This document shows, one piece after another, positions 44,325 to 55,880 of a stretch of DNA of 64,000 nt (positions are counted from its first letter, which is position 1; every line of letters starts with the position of its first letter). The notes beneath the pieces were generated by a model. The model was not told where the DNA came from. It saw only the letters and a list, made by a program, of their open reading frames with translations, and made no database searches. Position numbers and translations under genes: made by a program. The stretch comes from Otatea glauca (taxonomy: Eukaryota > Streptophyta > Magnoliopsida > Poales > Poaceae), in the NCBI GenBank assembly GCA_036346275.1, contig JAYEVK010000342.1:1-64000 (forward strand). The letters are read 5' to 3'.

Positions 44325-45353
44325 ATAGGGACCTTCCCACTTAGGTGATAGCTTATTGCGATTATCTTGCTTCTGCACCTTTCATAGTACTAAATCTCCG
44401 GCAGCGAGCGCTCTATCCTGGATTTTTTGGCCATGATATCTGCGTAAGGCTTGCTGATACTTAGCCGCTCGAATGGATGCTTGATCTCTGAGCTCTTCGA
44501 GTAGATTTACATGATCTACTCGTGCTTGCTCTTGTTCCTTTTCCAAGTAGTTATCCACTCGAGGTTACTTGAACGTTAACTCAGTCGGAAGCACGGCTTC
44601 TGCTTCGTAGACCAAGAAAAATGGCGTTTCACCAGTGGCTTGACTAGTCGAAGTACGAACAGCCCATAGCACCGAGGGGACTTCCTTCGCCTATCGGGTC
44701 GAGTAAGCCTTGAGCCTATCGAACACGTGGGTCTTGATCCCCGCAAATTAAGCTATTGGCTCGTTAGACCTGACCACTACTTTGAGGATGAGCCACGGAG
44801 GCAAAGCAGAGTTTGATACCTAATTCTTCGCAAAAGACTATGAAAGTATTGCTTTTGAACTGGCTACCGTTGTTTTTGATTACTCGATTAGGGATGCCAA
44901 ATCGAGTAACAATGCTCCTCATGAATTTTTAGCTGCTTCTGAGGTGATGTTCCTGATGGGTTCGGCCTCGATCCACTTAGTGAACGTGTCGATAGTCACG
45001 AACAGAAACTTGTAATCTCCTTGGGCTCTTGAGAACGGTCCCAAGATATCCAAGCCCCAAACAGAGAAGGGCCAAGACAGAGGAATTGTTTGCAGTACTT
45101 GTGTTGGTCGGGTGGTTTGCTTGCCGCAGAATTGGCAGCTCTTGCACTTTTTCACTAGCTCACAAGCATCCTAGAGGGCAGTCGGCCAATAGAACCCTTG
45201 TTGAAAAACTTTCCCGACCAGGGTGCGATAGGACGCATGGTTGCCGCAGATGCCTCCATGGACATCGAGCAATATTTTATTGCCCTCCTCCTGAGTGATG
45301 TATTTCATCAAGATTCTGTTACTCCCCTTTCGGTAGAGCTTGCCATCTACCAA
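44325..45353 (-). pseudogene. Tat2 integrase (proximal part)
   Basis: The minus strand holds the zinc domain (LLDVHGGICGNHASYRTLVG, then CKSCQFCGKQTT, 45120-45300) and the core start PFSVWGLDILGPFSRAQGDY with TIDTFTKWIEAEP (44919-45080). Decayed core and C-terminal segments run to 44330 (a VLWAVRTST-like segment near 44650, then the WEGPY motif). The GPY codons are exactly where the solo LTR inserted (44325). Stops and frameshifts occur between 44330 and 44919. Confidence 0.8.
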
Positions 45354-46430
45354 TGTGTATAGCTTGACTTACGTGCAATTTTCTCGGCTGTTGCATCATC
45401 GTCAGGGATCTCTCGACCTTCGAGATAGGCTTGGAATGGAGTCATCCAAGTCAGCTCGCGTTCGAGTAGTGCAGCTTTCGTGTCTGCAGGTTCTGCCTCG
45501 CTAACTCGACCAGGCTGCTGGTCGAGTTGGACAACATCTGCCTCCCGTCTGGGGGAGATGGATGGTTTGAGGAATTTCTCGATGAAGACTCCTACGGGCG
45601 TGGGCGAATGGGACGAAGCGAGCCTGGCTAGTTCGTCGGTGGTGGAATTGTCACATCGCCTGATATGCCTTACCTTGAGCCCTTCGAACTTGTGCTCTAG
45701 CTTGCGAACTTCGCTCAGATATGCCGCCATGTTGTCGTCTGAGCACTGGTACTCCTTTTGCACTTGGTTCACGACTAGCTGTGAGTCTCCTTTCACGAGT
45801 AATCATCTGACGCCAAGTGACGTAGCCATGCAGAGACTGTTGACTAGTCCCTCGTATTCTGCAACATTATTTGAAGCTTGAAAATCAAGTTGGATTACAT
45901 ATTTAGCTCCTCACCTGTCGGAGATTTGGGCACGATGCCAACCCCCGAGCCCTGAAGCGTGAGCGACCCATCGAAGAACATTGTCTAGTGGTCATCGACC
46001 GCCTTGTGCTCCTTTTCCTTGACGTGCGTCCATTCCGCGATGAAGTCCACAAAGACTCCCGACTTGATGTTGGTTTGTGGCGCAAAGTCAATCTTGAACT
46101 CGTTGAGTTCAACCGCCCACTACGCGATTCGCCCTGTCGCCTCTCGGTTGCGTATTACCTCCTTGAGCGGATACGTTGTCTTGACCGTAATCTTGTACGC
46201 TTGAAAGTAGTGTCGTAGCTTTCGAAAAGTCATCAAAACGGCATACAACATCTTCTGCACCTGAGGGTACCGCAACTTGGCGTCGTGCAATCCTGTTCAA
46301 CCACCAGGACTGTGCTTACTACTTGAGGGGTAGCTACAATGTACAAAAAGAGCTCCTCTTTTTTGTTAGGTGAGGTTAAAATTGACGGAGATGATAAGTA
46401 CCTTTTTAGATCTTGAAAAGCTTCTACTGC
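45347..46430 (-). pseudogene. Tat2 RNase H and archaeal-type RNase H
   Basis: The second RNase H is well preserved: FDGS-like (about 45965-45985), an AEYEGLV segment (about 45840-45860) and, from 45796, SQLVVNQVQKEYQC, DDNMAAYLSEVRKLEHKF and DELARLASSHSPTP. The Gypsy RNase H upstream (46000-46400) is broken by frameshifts. The dual RNase H supports Tat lineage. Confidence 0.75.
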
Positions 46431-47104
46431 CTCCTTGTTCCACTCGAAGGTGCCCTACTTCTTGAGCAACTTGAAGAAAGGTAATCCTCGCTCACCCATC
46501 CGAGAGACAAATCTACTAAGGGTAGCGATGCAGCCCGTGTGCTTCTGCACTTCCCTCAGCGTCCGCGAAGAGCACATCTGGTCGATGTCCTCGATTTTGC
46601 GCGGGTTTGCCTCGATGCCTCGACTGGACACCAGGAAACCGAGAAGCTTGCCGGATAGAACGCCGAACGTGCACTTCTCGGGGTTAAGCATCATCCGATA
46701 CTTCCTGAGGTTGTTGAATGTTTCCTCGAGGTCGCTGATTAAGGTGTTCTCGGTTTTTGACTTGACTACGATATCATCGACGTATGCTTCCACATTGCGC
46801 CTGATTTGGGACTTCAAGCAGTTTTGAATACAGCGTTGATACGTAGCTCCAGCATACTTTAAATCGAAAGGCATTTTAACATAACAGAATACACCAAAGG
46901 GAGTAGTGAAAACAGTTTTTTCTTCATCCAACCATGTCGGGTGACGGACCCTCGGATGAAGCCAGCCTTTAGGAGTTTGCCTACCTCCTCTTGTATGGCT
47001 TGCTTCCTGTCTCCTGCGAATCTGCACTGCTTCTTCACCACAGGCTTGGCGTTAGGTTCCACAGCCAGTCGATGCTCGATCACCTCCTTGAGGATCCTGA
47101 GCAT
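46431..47104 (-). pseudogene. Tat2 reverse transcriptase with internal deletion
   Basis: From 47104: EVIEHRLAVEPNAKPVVKK, EEVGKLLKAGFI, then a jump to DEEKTVFTTPFGVFCYVKMP, and the catalytic EAYVDDIVVKS (YVDD at 46773-46784), followed by LNPEKCTFGVLSGKLLGFLV. Relative to Tat3, about 195 bp (Tat3 55421-55615) encoding the WRMCxxYTDLNKAC and FPLPxIDQIVD fingers region are missing at about 46925. The YVDD box is intact, but the enzyme cannot be complete. Confidence 0.8.
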
Positions 47105-47167
47105 GTCGGATGGTTGCCACGCAAATACGTCGCGGTTTGCCCGAAGAAAGGCGACGAGCTCAAGTTC

Positions 47168-47830
47168 CTATTTGGGATCAAGGTCAGCGCCTACCTTGAT
47201 TGTCTTGCAAGGCTCTGACGGGTTCATGGGCACTATTTTAACACCTCTGTCGATCTTCTTATCCTTCTTGCAGTCATCGACTGAGTCTTTGGCGACACTG
47301 TTGGACGAAGAGGCCTTGTCAGTGCTCTTGGACCTTTGGCGCTTAGCTCCTTCATCGTCGGCACTAGTTGCCGATCCGCAGAGATGCTCGGCCATCTCCA
47401 GGCTCTTCCTACCATACCAGACCGCAATGCACTGATCCCCTTTGATTGCGAGGACTCCCTTTGGCCCTGGAATCTTGACGGTCTGATATGCGTAGTGGAC
47501 CATGGCCATCAACTTGGCTAGCATTGGGCGGCCTAGGATCACGTTGTAGGCAGTCTTAAAATCTGCCATGTCGAAGAGGATCTTCTCGGTGCAAAATTTG
47601 TCTGGTGTGCTGAACGTGACTGGTAGCTCAATCCGGCCAAGGGCATCGAAGATGATCGCGGAGTTATGCCATGGAATGGCTCTGCTCCGGCCCTGATCTC
47701 TGTCTGAGGGATCCCCATGTTCTCCAGCATCTTTGCGAAGATGAGGTTTAGCGAATTTCCTCCATCGATCAGGTTCGAGCGACCTTAACATTGACAATGG
47801 TGGGTTCAACCACCACAGGGTATCGACCCG
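47168..47830 (-). pseudogene. Tat2 protease and linker
   Basis: The retropepsin site reads LIDGGNSLNLIFAKMLENMG; DGGN is at 47755-47766, with Asn where Tat3 has Ser. An open 213-codon frame (47809-47168) carries IELPVTFSTPDKF, FKTAYNVILGRPMLAKLMAM and an acidic/Lys-rich linker to RT. The site and the frame are one base out of phase. Confidence 0.75.
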
Positions 47831-48109
47831 GATGTGGGACCATGGCTGGGTGATCCGATTGGTCGATGGTGACCAGTACTTTTGACCACTTGAGGAATCT
47901 AGAGAGAGCTGGCGTGGCCAGGTTTACCTCCCTCTCGACTGCCTTGTATTGCCTCTTGGACTCATACGTGGTAGATCCTCTGAAAATGAGTGTCAGCTTG
48001 TGGTTAGTCCCGCGATATTCAGGCTCGTCGTCCTAGGGCTTCTCCTTGGCCTGCTCGACCCCGCGTTCGGCTAGGGCGGCCTTGAGTTTCTCCTAGACCT
48101 TCTTGCTGA

Positions 48110-49763
48110 TCACCTGGCACTCATCGAAGTCGTGTTTGTCCGTGTGATGGACTGGGAAGTATTTGCCCCCCACGGCCTCGACCTTTGTTGTCACCAGTAT
48201 TACGCGCCTTGCCTCTTTCAACCGCGGCTACGGTAGAATCCCTCTTGCGCTTTTCCCCGTGGTTCTTATTCCTCTTCGCCCCCTGCTTGGACAACTCGGG
48301 CTTGTCGTTGCTAGACTTGGGGTCATCGAGATGGTATCGAACCTCGGCACGTATGGCATATTTATCCACCAACTCGAAGAGCTCTTTGGGGGTTCGGATC
48401 TTTCGAGTGGCCAGCTTTCCTTTCAACTCCCTATCCTTGACACCGTTTTCGAAGGAGACTATGACAGCCTCATCCGAGATGTCAGGGATCGAGTTACGCC
48501 TGTCGCTGAAGCATTGAATGAAGCCACGCAATGACTCACCTGGCTTTTGAATCACCCAATGCAAGTCGCTGCGTGTTTCGGGGCGTTCATATGTGCCTTG
48601 GAAGTTGGCGATGAACTGGGCCCGCAACTCCGCCCATGAGGATATTGACTGAGGCGGGAGGTTGAGCAACCAGGACCTCGCGACACCTCCAGGGTGGTGA
48701 GCAGGTAATTGGCCATCACCTTCTCGCTTCCCCAGCAGCCCTCATGACTGTAGTGTAGATCTGCAGCCACTCGACGGGGTTGATTTTTCTCGAGCACTTT
48801 TTGACAGGGCCCGATTTGAATTTATTCGGCCACCTTACTACACGTAGCTCGGGGGTGAAGGCCTTGCATCCTTCATCAACATCCTCAGGGGTCACCTATC
48901 GTGAACCTTGCCAAGGAGGAAAGCCTACGCTGTGCATGAGAGTGGCCCCCCAAGGATGTAGATTCGTCCCTTCGGGCTCGACGCGAGGGAGATTGGGCCC
49001 TCGAAGGTTGGGACTCATTTTCCTGCCGCTCGCGGTCTCCCCAGTCACGTTCCTCCCTCCGGCCGTGCAGGATGTCCCGCAAGTCTCATAGATCGTGAGG
49101 AATTCGATCTCGAAGATCTTCGGGATGTCCCCGATGGAGGTTGGAGCAAACTGGCCTGGAAACTCTCTGGTTGGAACTGGCCACCACCGATCCGATTGCT
49201 CGATGGCGGTGGGATGGTCCTAACCATTGGCTTCTAGTGCCCTGTTGACTGGGACGCCCTAGCCTCTAGTTGGCTACTCGACCAGTCTACGCTTGCGCTG
49301 CATCGAGCAGCGTTTTCATCTGGTCGAACACTGGAGTCATCGGGTTGCCCGGATCTAGTGGCGGAAGGGATTTAAGCAGCATGTGAGCACACTGGATATT
49401 TGCCTCAGGAGTGCTGAAGATGTCACTGTTGTGGCTTTGATGGGATGCTGCTCTAGGAGTGCGGCTAGGCCTGCCGTTGTGGTCGAGCTATTGAGGAATT
49501 TGTTGTCCCTGAAGATCTCGCACCTACGGGTGGGATGTCGTTGGATCATCAAGGTCAAGTTGCCTCGACAGATTGATCGCGATCCCGACTGTGGCCGCAG
49601 TTGCTAGATCACACCGATGATCTGCGGTGTTGGGAGCAACAACATTTGCGGTGTCTTGAGGCGTGATCAGGGGGATCTGGTGCCCGTGACCTTCTGCGGC
49701 GTCTGTCCCTGGGTTCCTTTCTTGGAAACTACCGGCAGTAGCACCGTTGTTGGCTCCAGCCAT
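48110..49763 (-). pseudogene. Tat2 gag
   Basis: The start MAGANNG at 49763 is shared with Tat3 (58499). An N-terminal Arg/Ser-rich part (about 48885-49230) precedes the Retrotrans_gag core: SSWAELRAQFIANFQGTYER, LRGFIQCFSDRRNSI and FELVDKYAIRAEV (48669-48300), then a Lys-rich basic tail. Several frame breaks occur between 48700 and 49500. The gag core itself is open for 182 codons. Confidence 0.75.
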
Positions 49764-50111
49764 GAACACGCATCGATCTGTCATGCTACTGCCCTGGCTG
49801 CTATGGCCATCACTTTCGCTTTCATTTTTCGTGTCAATGCACATGAGGACGTTGGGCTCTGTCGGGTCAAAGTCGATGAAGCCTACCTCTCAGCATGAGT
49901 CCCAAGAACAGGACTCGGTGAAGCCGATGTGCACTAGATCTCCACTCGACCCCCATCGATAGAGTATGGTTTCAAAGGCGATCTCAGATCCAATCGCAGG
50001 TGCTTGGTTGATGGCGGTGACCGAGCAAAAATTATCGCACGGGTAGTCATCGGAAAATCCGATGTGAGTGCTCACCGAAGACATGCTTGATCTGCAAAAA
50101 ACAGTTGAATG

Positions 50112-50129
50112 TCCCTACCTAGTGTGCCA
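50112..50129 (-). promoter_or_regulatory. Tat2 primer-binding site (decayed)
   Basis: The minus strand reads TGGCACACTAGGTAGGGA, a decayed version of the Tat1 site, two bases from the LTR. Confidence 0.7.
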
Positions 50130-50131
50130 AC

Positions 50132-50806
50132 TGTCGAAGGTTAGAAAATCGACAATAAATTTATACCTTCGGGTACCTTAGGGTTAGCAGAGTCAAGCAC
50201 AAAAATGGAGGGACACGATTTAGACAGGTTCGGGCCCCCTGGTGGAGTAATAATACCCTACTCCTGTATGGATGATGTATGGAGTCGATGAACAAAGTAC
50301 AGAGCAATGTGTCTAGCCCTAGTTACAATGTGAATTGCACCTAAGCTAAGGCTATGCTATGGCTAGAGGATGACGAAACAGGCTTCGTTGGCTCCTGAGC
50401 TCTATGGGCAAAAGGGACTACTTGCTTAAAAGCTCTAAATGGCTAATCTTCTGAGAATTGCTCTCTCTCTCCCCTGAGGGTCCCTACCTCAGGCTTTATA
50501 TAGTTGTGATGATATTGCCTCCGGTCGAATTGTAGTCGGTTTGGGGTACCAGATTGTAGTCGATGAGGTGTCTATCACCGCGTAATCTGCATGGCATATC
50601 CAAACTGCCATCTATACCAAGCGTACTCGAGTTGGTTTCCTCGCAAGGGGAGAGCGATCGAGTCCTTCCTGATATGGAGTTATCTTTCCCGCGTATATCA
50701 TATCTCTTAGAATGGGGCCAGCGATATCTGGTATCTCTGCATGTCGTTAGGACATATCCTTCACGCATCCTTTGTAGACACATACCCCATGTTTGGATAT
50801 TCGACA
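50132..50806 (-). mobile_element. Tat2 5' LTR
   Basis: 675 bp; minus strand TGTCGAATAT ... CCTTCGACA. It is closely related to the Tat3 LTR (58881-59530). A TATATAAA box lies at about 50496-50503 on the minus strand. The partner 3' LTR is not in the window or was lost when Tat1 joined. Confidence 0.85.
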
Positions 50807-50949
50807 GTACTGGCTCACAAACAGCGGTACTACTAGCCCAGGGGTAGTACTGGCTTTACACCTATGGTACTGCCAGATTTCCAGATAAAATCAGATTTCA
50901 CACAGAAATATTTTCTTTTCGAAAACAAACATCAATAAGGATTGATTCT

Positions 50950-51430
50950 TTGAGCCATGTGATGATCAACACATGATCTAGTCAATTTGCAAACCCTATT
51001 CACTTTCTCCAAAGAAACACAATTAAAACTTCAACTTATTTGCAAAACACTTTTGCAAATAAACTAAGAACCTATGAGATCAATCCTCTTAGCCATGTGA
51101 TGATCAACACAAGATTAAGTCAATTTAAAAAACACATTTGATAAAGCTATTCACATGCTTTAGGTTCGAAACCCATAACCTCCAGCTCATTTGCAAAATA
51201 CATTTGCAAATAACAAATTAACCACTTAAAAGCAAACCTCGAGCCATGTGATGATCAACTCATGATCAAGTCAATTTGCAAACACATTTGCAAACCCTAT
51301 TCACATGCTCCAAGATAAGACTCAATTAAACCCATATTTTGCAAAAACTCATTTTGCAAACACAAAGCAATAGCCTTGTGATGATCAACACATGATCTCT
51401 AGCAATTTGCAAAACACATTTGCAAACTCT
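50950..51430. repeat. Four spaced copies of a CATGTGATGATCAACACATGATC motif
   Basis: Copies near 50955, 51095, 51244 and 51372 share GTGATGATCAACACA(A/T)GAT and a following CAATTTGCAAA. Spacing is about 130-150 bp. The motif is partly self-complementary (ATGTG...CACAT around GATC). Further TCAACACATGATGA words occur near 51990 and 52050. Confidence 0.75.
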
Positions 51431-51454
51431 ACTAGTCACAAGCTAAGAATCCAA

Positions 51455-51740
51455 TGCATGAGCTCTCTATTTGCAACACATACAAATATCTAGCTCCATG
51501 CAAACAATAACTACTAAAATCAAGTTTCATGAGCTCTCTCCTTTTGCAACACATGCAAAACTTAGCTCCATGCAAAAACCAATTAAACCAAATTGCATGA
51601 GCTATCTCCCTTTTGCAACACATGCAAATCCATGGCTCCATACAAAAACCAAATCAATTAAGGTTCTATAAGAAGCAAGCATGAACTCCCTTATTTGCAA
51701 CACATGCAGATACTTAGCTCATGTAAAATCCAAATAAGAG
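51455..51740. repeat. Tandem repeat of about 65-85 bp
   Basis: Four units, each beginning CATGA(G/A)CT and containing TTTGCAACACATGCAAA and TAGCTCCATG, start near 51457, 51528, 51596 and 51680. Unit length varies from 68 to 84 bp. Confidence 0.8.
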
Positions 51741-52390
51741 AGTGAGCTAGAGTGAACCGGATTGAGTTCATCAACGCATAATAAAGCTCAAGCTAAAAAA
51801 CTCAACATCTCTTAATAGTACGACAACCTAACTAGCAACCCGGTTTCCCATCCAAACACCGAGACCGGTAAAAGACTTGGAACACATCCTTAGCCCTAGC
51901 TAGTTATACCTTTACCTCTAGTGATCCACTTGGAGCCTTTATGATATCCAATCATCTTCTCTCCAGGATCGTGTCTCCTTCTTGTTCATCAACACATGAT
52001 GAATCTTCTCTAGCTCTTCTCTTTACTTCGGGATCTCCTCTTGAAGCTCATCAACACATGATGATTTCTCCTTCCCGATTCTTTATTATCGTTGGACTCA
52101 ACCTACTTTCACAACTCATAGAAAAGGTTAGTCCAACAAACATGGTTGCCTCAATCATCAATTGCACTCTATTAACACATAATGGATGCCCCCAAGATCG
52201 ATTGAGCACAACCCAAATCAATTTGAATGATTAAATGTGTCTTGAGTACTTTGATGCAACTAATGCTTCATTGTACTCAAGAACTTTCCGTTTATCCCTA
52301 ATCAATCAAGGGAACACCATCAACCCATAATGAAGCGTTCTTTGATGATTAAAAGACAAGTGAATCTCAATTTGAAATTTAAATTGATAT

Positions 52391-52783
52391 GAGTATATGT
52401 AACTACACAAGTTTCATATATTCATTTCAATGGTTTCAAGTAATGATCCAAAATATTTTAGTGGAATAGAAAGGGATCAATACTCTTGAGACCATCAACT
52501 ATAGAATAAACTCCATTAAATATGTGCATATCAATAAATGAACTTGGAATCAATATGCACATAATCAATCTTAGATAGCATTTGAGTTTATCCTATATTT
52601 GCATGAGTATATTACAACTACACAAGTTATATATACTCAAAGGGTTGTTTCAAAGTCTTGATCCTTTATATTATTTGGCGAGAAGATATGGATCAATACT
52701 ATTCAAACATCAAGTAAAAGTACGAATTCCCCCTAGATGTGTGTATCTATGTAATATATGGAATTGGAAACATAATGCACATC
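52391..52783. repeat. Diverged tandem duplication (about 175-215 bp)
   Basis: 52391-52562 and 52605-52783 share, in order, GAGTATAT..ACTACACAAG, TTTCAA, GATCAATACT, a CATCAA phrase, TATGTGxATAT and a terminal TATGCACAT-like word. This is an old duplication within the non-coding segment. Confidence 0.65.
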
Positions 52784-53040
52784 TTTAATATATAAGCAAT
52801 GGAAGAGTTCATCTTTTAATTTAAATCCTATGTATGCAATAGAATAATAAAGTGAATACGAGTGCATACCTTAAGTTTTCCATTTTCCATCCAAATTATG
52901 AAACTACTAACAATAGGCTTAATAGACATGTTAGTCTCACAATGATTAGATTTGTCATTAAACAAAGATTAAGCATTAATATAAAACCAATCACCAAAAC
53001 TAATGAAGCTTGAACTTGCACCCGTGGGTGCACAAGAGGC

Positions 53041-54230
53041 GGCACGATGCCTCCGAGGACAAGTAGTAGTAGAGTACCTGCCTCAAATGTAATAGTATAA
53101 CTTTTGTTAATAAATTTTTAATAAACTCGCACTTACGTTGATTTTGGTTGTGATGAATGGTCTTTATTATTCATGCATGAAATTTTCTCAACTGGTCGAT
53201 GTTCCATGAGTTGCCAAACACCGCTCGTTTTGTCGTCAATAGCTGTACTGATCCAGGTCGAGTCACCTTGACCACTACATAGGGACCTTCCCATTTAGGT
53301 GATAGCTTATTACAGTTATCTTGCTTCTGTACCTTTCGTAGTACTAAGTCCCCAGCGATGAGTTCTCTTTCCTGGATTTTCTGGCTATGGTATCGATGCA
53401 AGGGTTGTTGATACTTGGCTACTGGAATGGACACGTGATTCCTATACTCCTCAAGTAGATTTACATCATTTGTTGGCATCTGCTCCTATTCCGCTTCCGA
53501 GTAGTTGTCCACACTAGGTGACCTAAATGTTAACTCAGTCGGAAGCACCACTTCTGCTCTGTAGACCAAGAAAAACAACATTTCACCGGTGGCTCGACTA
53601 GTCGATGTATGAACAGCCCAGAGCACCGAGGGGAGTTCTTTCGCCCACCGAGCTGAGTAAGCCTTGAGCCTATTGAACATGTGAGTCTTGATCCCCTGCA
53701 GGATTATGCCATTGGCCCGTTCGACCTGTCTATTACTCTGAGGGTGAGCTAAGGAAGCAAAGCAAAGTTTGATACCAAATTCTTCGCAAAAGACTATGAA
53801 AGCATTGCTCTTGAACTGGCTACCGTTGTCTGTGATTACTCGATTAGGGATGCCGAATCAAGTAACGATGCTCCTCATGAACTTCTTAGCCGCTTCTGAG
53901 GTGATGTTCCTGACGGGTTCGGCTTCGATCCACTTGGTGAACGTGTTGATAGCCACGAACAAGAATTTGTAAACTCCTTGGGCTCTTGGGAATGGTCCTA
54001 TGATATCCAAGCCCCAGACAGAGAAAGGCCAAGATAGAGGAATAGTTTGCAGGGCTTGAGCTAGTCTGGTGGTTTGCTTGCTGTAAAATTGGCAGCTCTC
54101 GCACTTTTTCACTAGCTCACAAGCGTCCTGGAGGGCAGTCGTCCAATAGAACCCTTGCCGAAAAACCATTCTAACTAAGGTGCGATAGGACGCATGGTTG
54201 CCTCAGATGCCTTCATGGACATCGAGCAAT
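53041..54230 (-). pseudogene. Tat3 integrase
   Basis: Minus strand: a zinc-domain remnant fused to preceding sequence (near 54220-54300), CESCQFYSKQTTR and PFSVWGLDIIGPFPRAQGVY with FTKWIEAEPVRNIT (53858-54110). Then RLKAYSARWAKELPSVLWAV (53600-53680) and a final open frame (53479-53171) with LVLRKVQKQDN and WEGPYVVVKVTRPGSVQLL, ending WNIDQLRKFHA and stop at 53171. Tat similarity continues to about 53040 on the left and then ends; the 3' part of Tat3 is missing. Confidence 0.8.
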
Positions 54231-55040
54231 ATCTTATTTCCCTCTTCCTAAGTGATGCACTTCATCAAGATTCCGTTAACCAGTTCTTCGTATTCTGCAA
54301 CATTGTTTGAGGCTTGAAAATCAAGCTGGATAACATAGTTAAGTTCATCACCTGTCGGGGATTTGAGCACGATGCTAGATCTCGAGCCCTAAAGCGTGAG
54401 CGACCCATCGAAGAACATAGTCCAGTGATCATTGATCGTCTTGTGCTCCTTTTCTTCGATGTGCGTCCATTCCGCGATTAAGTCCACCAAGGCTCCGGAC
54501 TTGACGCTGGTCCGTGACACGAAATCGACCTCGAACTCATTGAGTTCGATCGCCCACTGTGCAATTCACCTTGTCGCCTCTCAGTTGTGTATTACCTCCT
54601 TGAGCGGATACGTCGTCAAGACCATAATCTTGTGCACCTGGAAGTAATGCCACATCTTTCGGGAAGTCATCAGGACGGTGTACAACATCTTCTGTACTTG
54701 AGGGTATCGTAGCTTGGCGTCATGCAAGACCTCGCTCACGTAGTACATCAGCTTCTGGACCTTGGCCCTTTCTCAGGGCAATCCCGCTCGACCACCAGGA
54801 TTGTGCTTACTACTTGAGGGGTAGCTGCAATGTACAAAAATATCTCTTCTTTTTCATTAGGCAAGGTTAAAACTGATGGAGACGATAAGTACCTTTTCAA
54901 ATCCCGAAAAGCTTCTTCTGCCTCCTTGGTCCACTCGAACGTGTCCTGCTTCTTGAGTAATTTGAAGAACGGTAGCCCTCATTCGCCCATCCGAGAGATG
55001 AACTGGCTAAGGGCTGTGATGCAACCTATGAGTTTCTGCA
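54231..55040 (-). pseudogene. Tat3 RNase H region with deletion
   Basis: FDGS-like and AEYEEL words of the archaeal-type RNase H are visible at about 54405 and 54285. Immediately after them, the sequence joins the NGILMKCI-like start of the integrase zinc region. Compared with Tat2, about 520 bp (Tat2 45322-45842) are missing across a GTT microhomology. The Gypsy RNase H upstream (54600-54950) is frame-shifted. Confidence 0.7.
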
Positions 55041-55880
55041 CTTCCCTCAGCGTCCGTGGAGAACGCATCTGGACGATGACCTCAATTTTACGCTGTTGAC
55101 CTCGATGCCTCGACTAGACAATAGGAAACCGAGAAGCTTGGTAGACGGAACGCCGAATGTGCACTTCTCGGGGTTAAGCATCATGTGATACTTCCTGAGG
55201 TTGTCGAATGTCTCCTCGAGGTCGCTGATTAAGGTGCTCCCGGTTTTCGACTTGACTATGATATCATGGACGTACGCTTCCACGTTGCGCCCGATTTGGG
55301 ATTTCAAGCAATTTTGGATACAACGTTAATATGTAGCACCAGCACACTTCAAACCAAAAGGCATCTTAATATAACATAATACACCGAATGGAGTAGTAAA
55401 AGCAGTTTTTTCCTCATCTTCTACCGACTTGCTAATTTGGTGATACCCCGAGTTGGCATTTAGAGAACTTAGCAGTTCACAGCCCGCAGTAAATCCACTA
55501 TTTGGTCAATGTGGGGAAGAGGAAAAGGGTCTTTACGGCAAGCCTTGTTGAGGTCGGTGTAGTTGATGCACATCCTCCACTTGTCGTTGGGTTTCTTGAG
55601 GAGGACCGGATTCGCCAGCCATATTGGGTGATGGACTTCCTGGATGAAGCTAGCCTTCTGGAGTTTGCCGACCTCCTCTTGTATGGCCTGCTTCCTATCT
55701 TCCATAAATCTATGCTGCTTCTGCACCACAGGTCTGGCGCTAGGTTCCACAGCTAGTCGATGCTCGATCACCTCCTTTGGGGACCCCGGGCATGTCGGAC
55801 AGTTGCCACGCAAACACGTCACGGTTTGCCCAAAGAAAAGTAACGAGCTCGAGTTCCTATTTGGGGTCAAGGTCAACACC
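55041..55880 (-). pseudogene. Tat3 reverse transcriptase
   Basis: EVIEHRLAVEPSARPVVQK, EEVGKLQKASFI, WLANPVLLKKPNDKWRMCIN and FPLPHIDQIVDLL (55469-55790) give the fingers/palm region lost in Tat2. The catalytic box reads EAYVHDIIVKS: YVHD at 55263-55274, with the first catalytic Asp changed to His. LNPEKCTFGVPSTKLLGFLL follows. One frame break lies between 55310 and 55469. Confidence 0.85.

Larger units (their letters stand above)
50807..53040 (-). mobile_element. AT-rich non-coding segment, probably Copia 3' region or LTR
   Basis: No gene is seen. The stretch holds recurrent motifs (separate entries) and, near 50815-50875, GGTAGTACTGGC/GGTACTGCC words similar in style to the GGTAGCACC words of Copia LTR 2. 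A CCCCCTAG tract (about 52729-52736) would be polypurine on the minus strand. Copia/Sirevirus origin is inference from style only. Confidence 0.35.
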
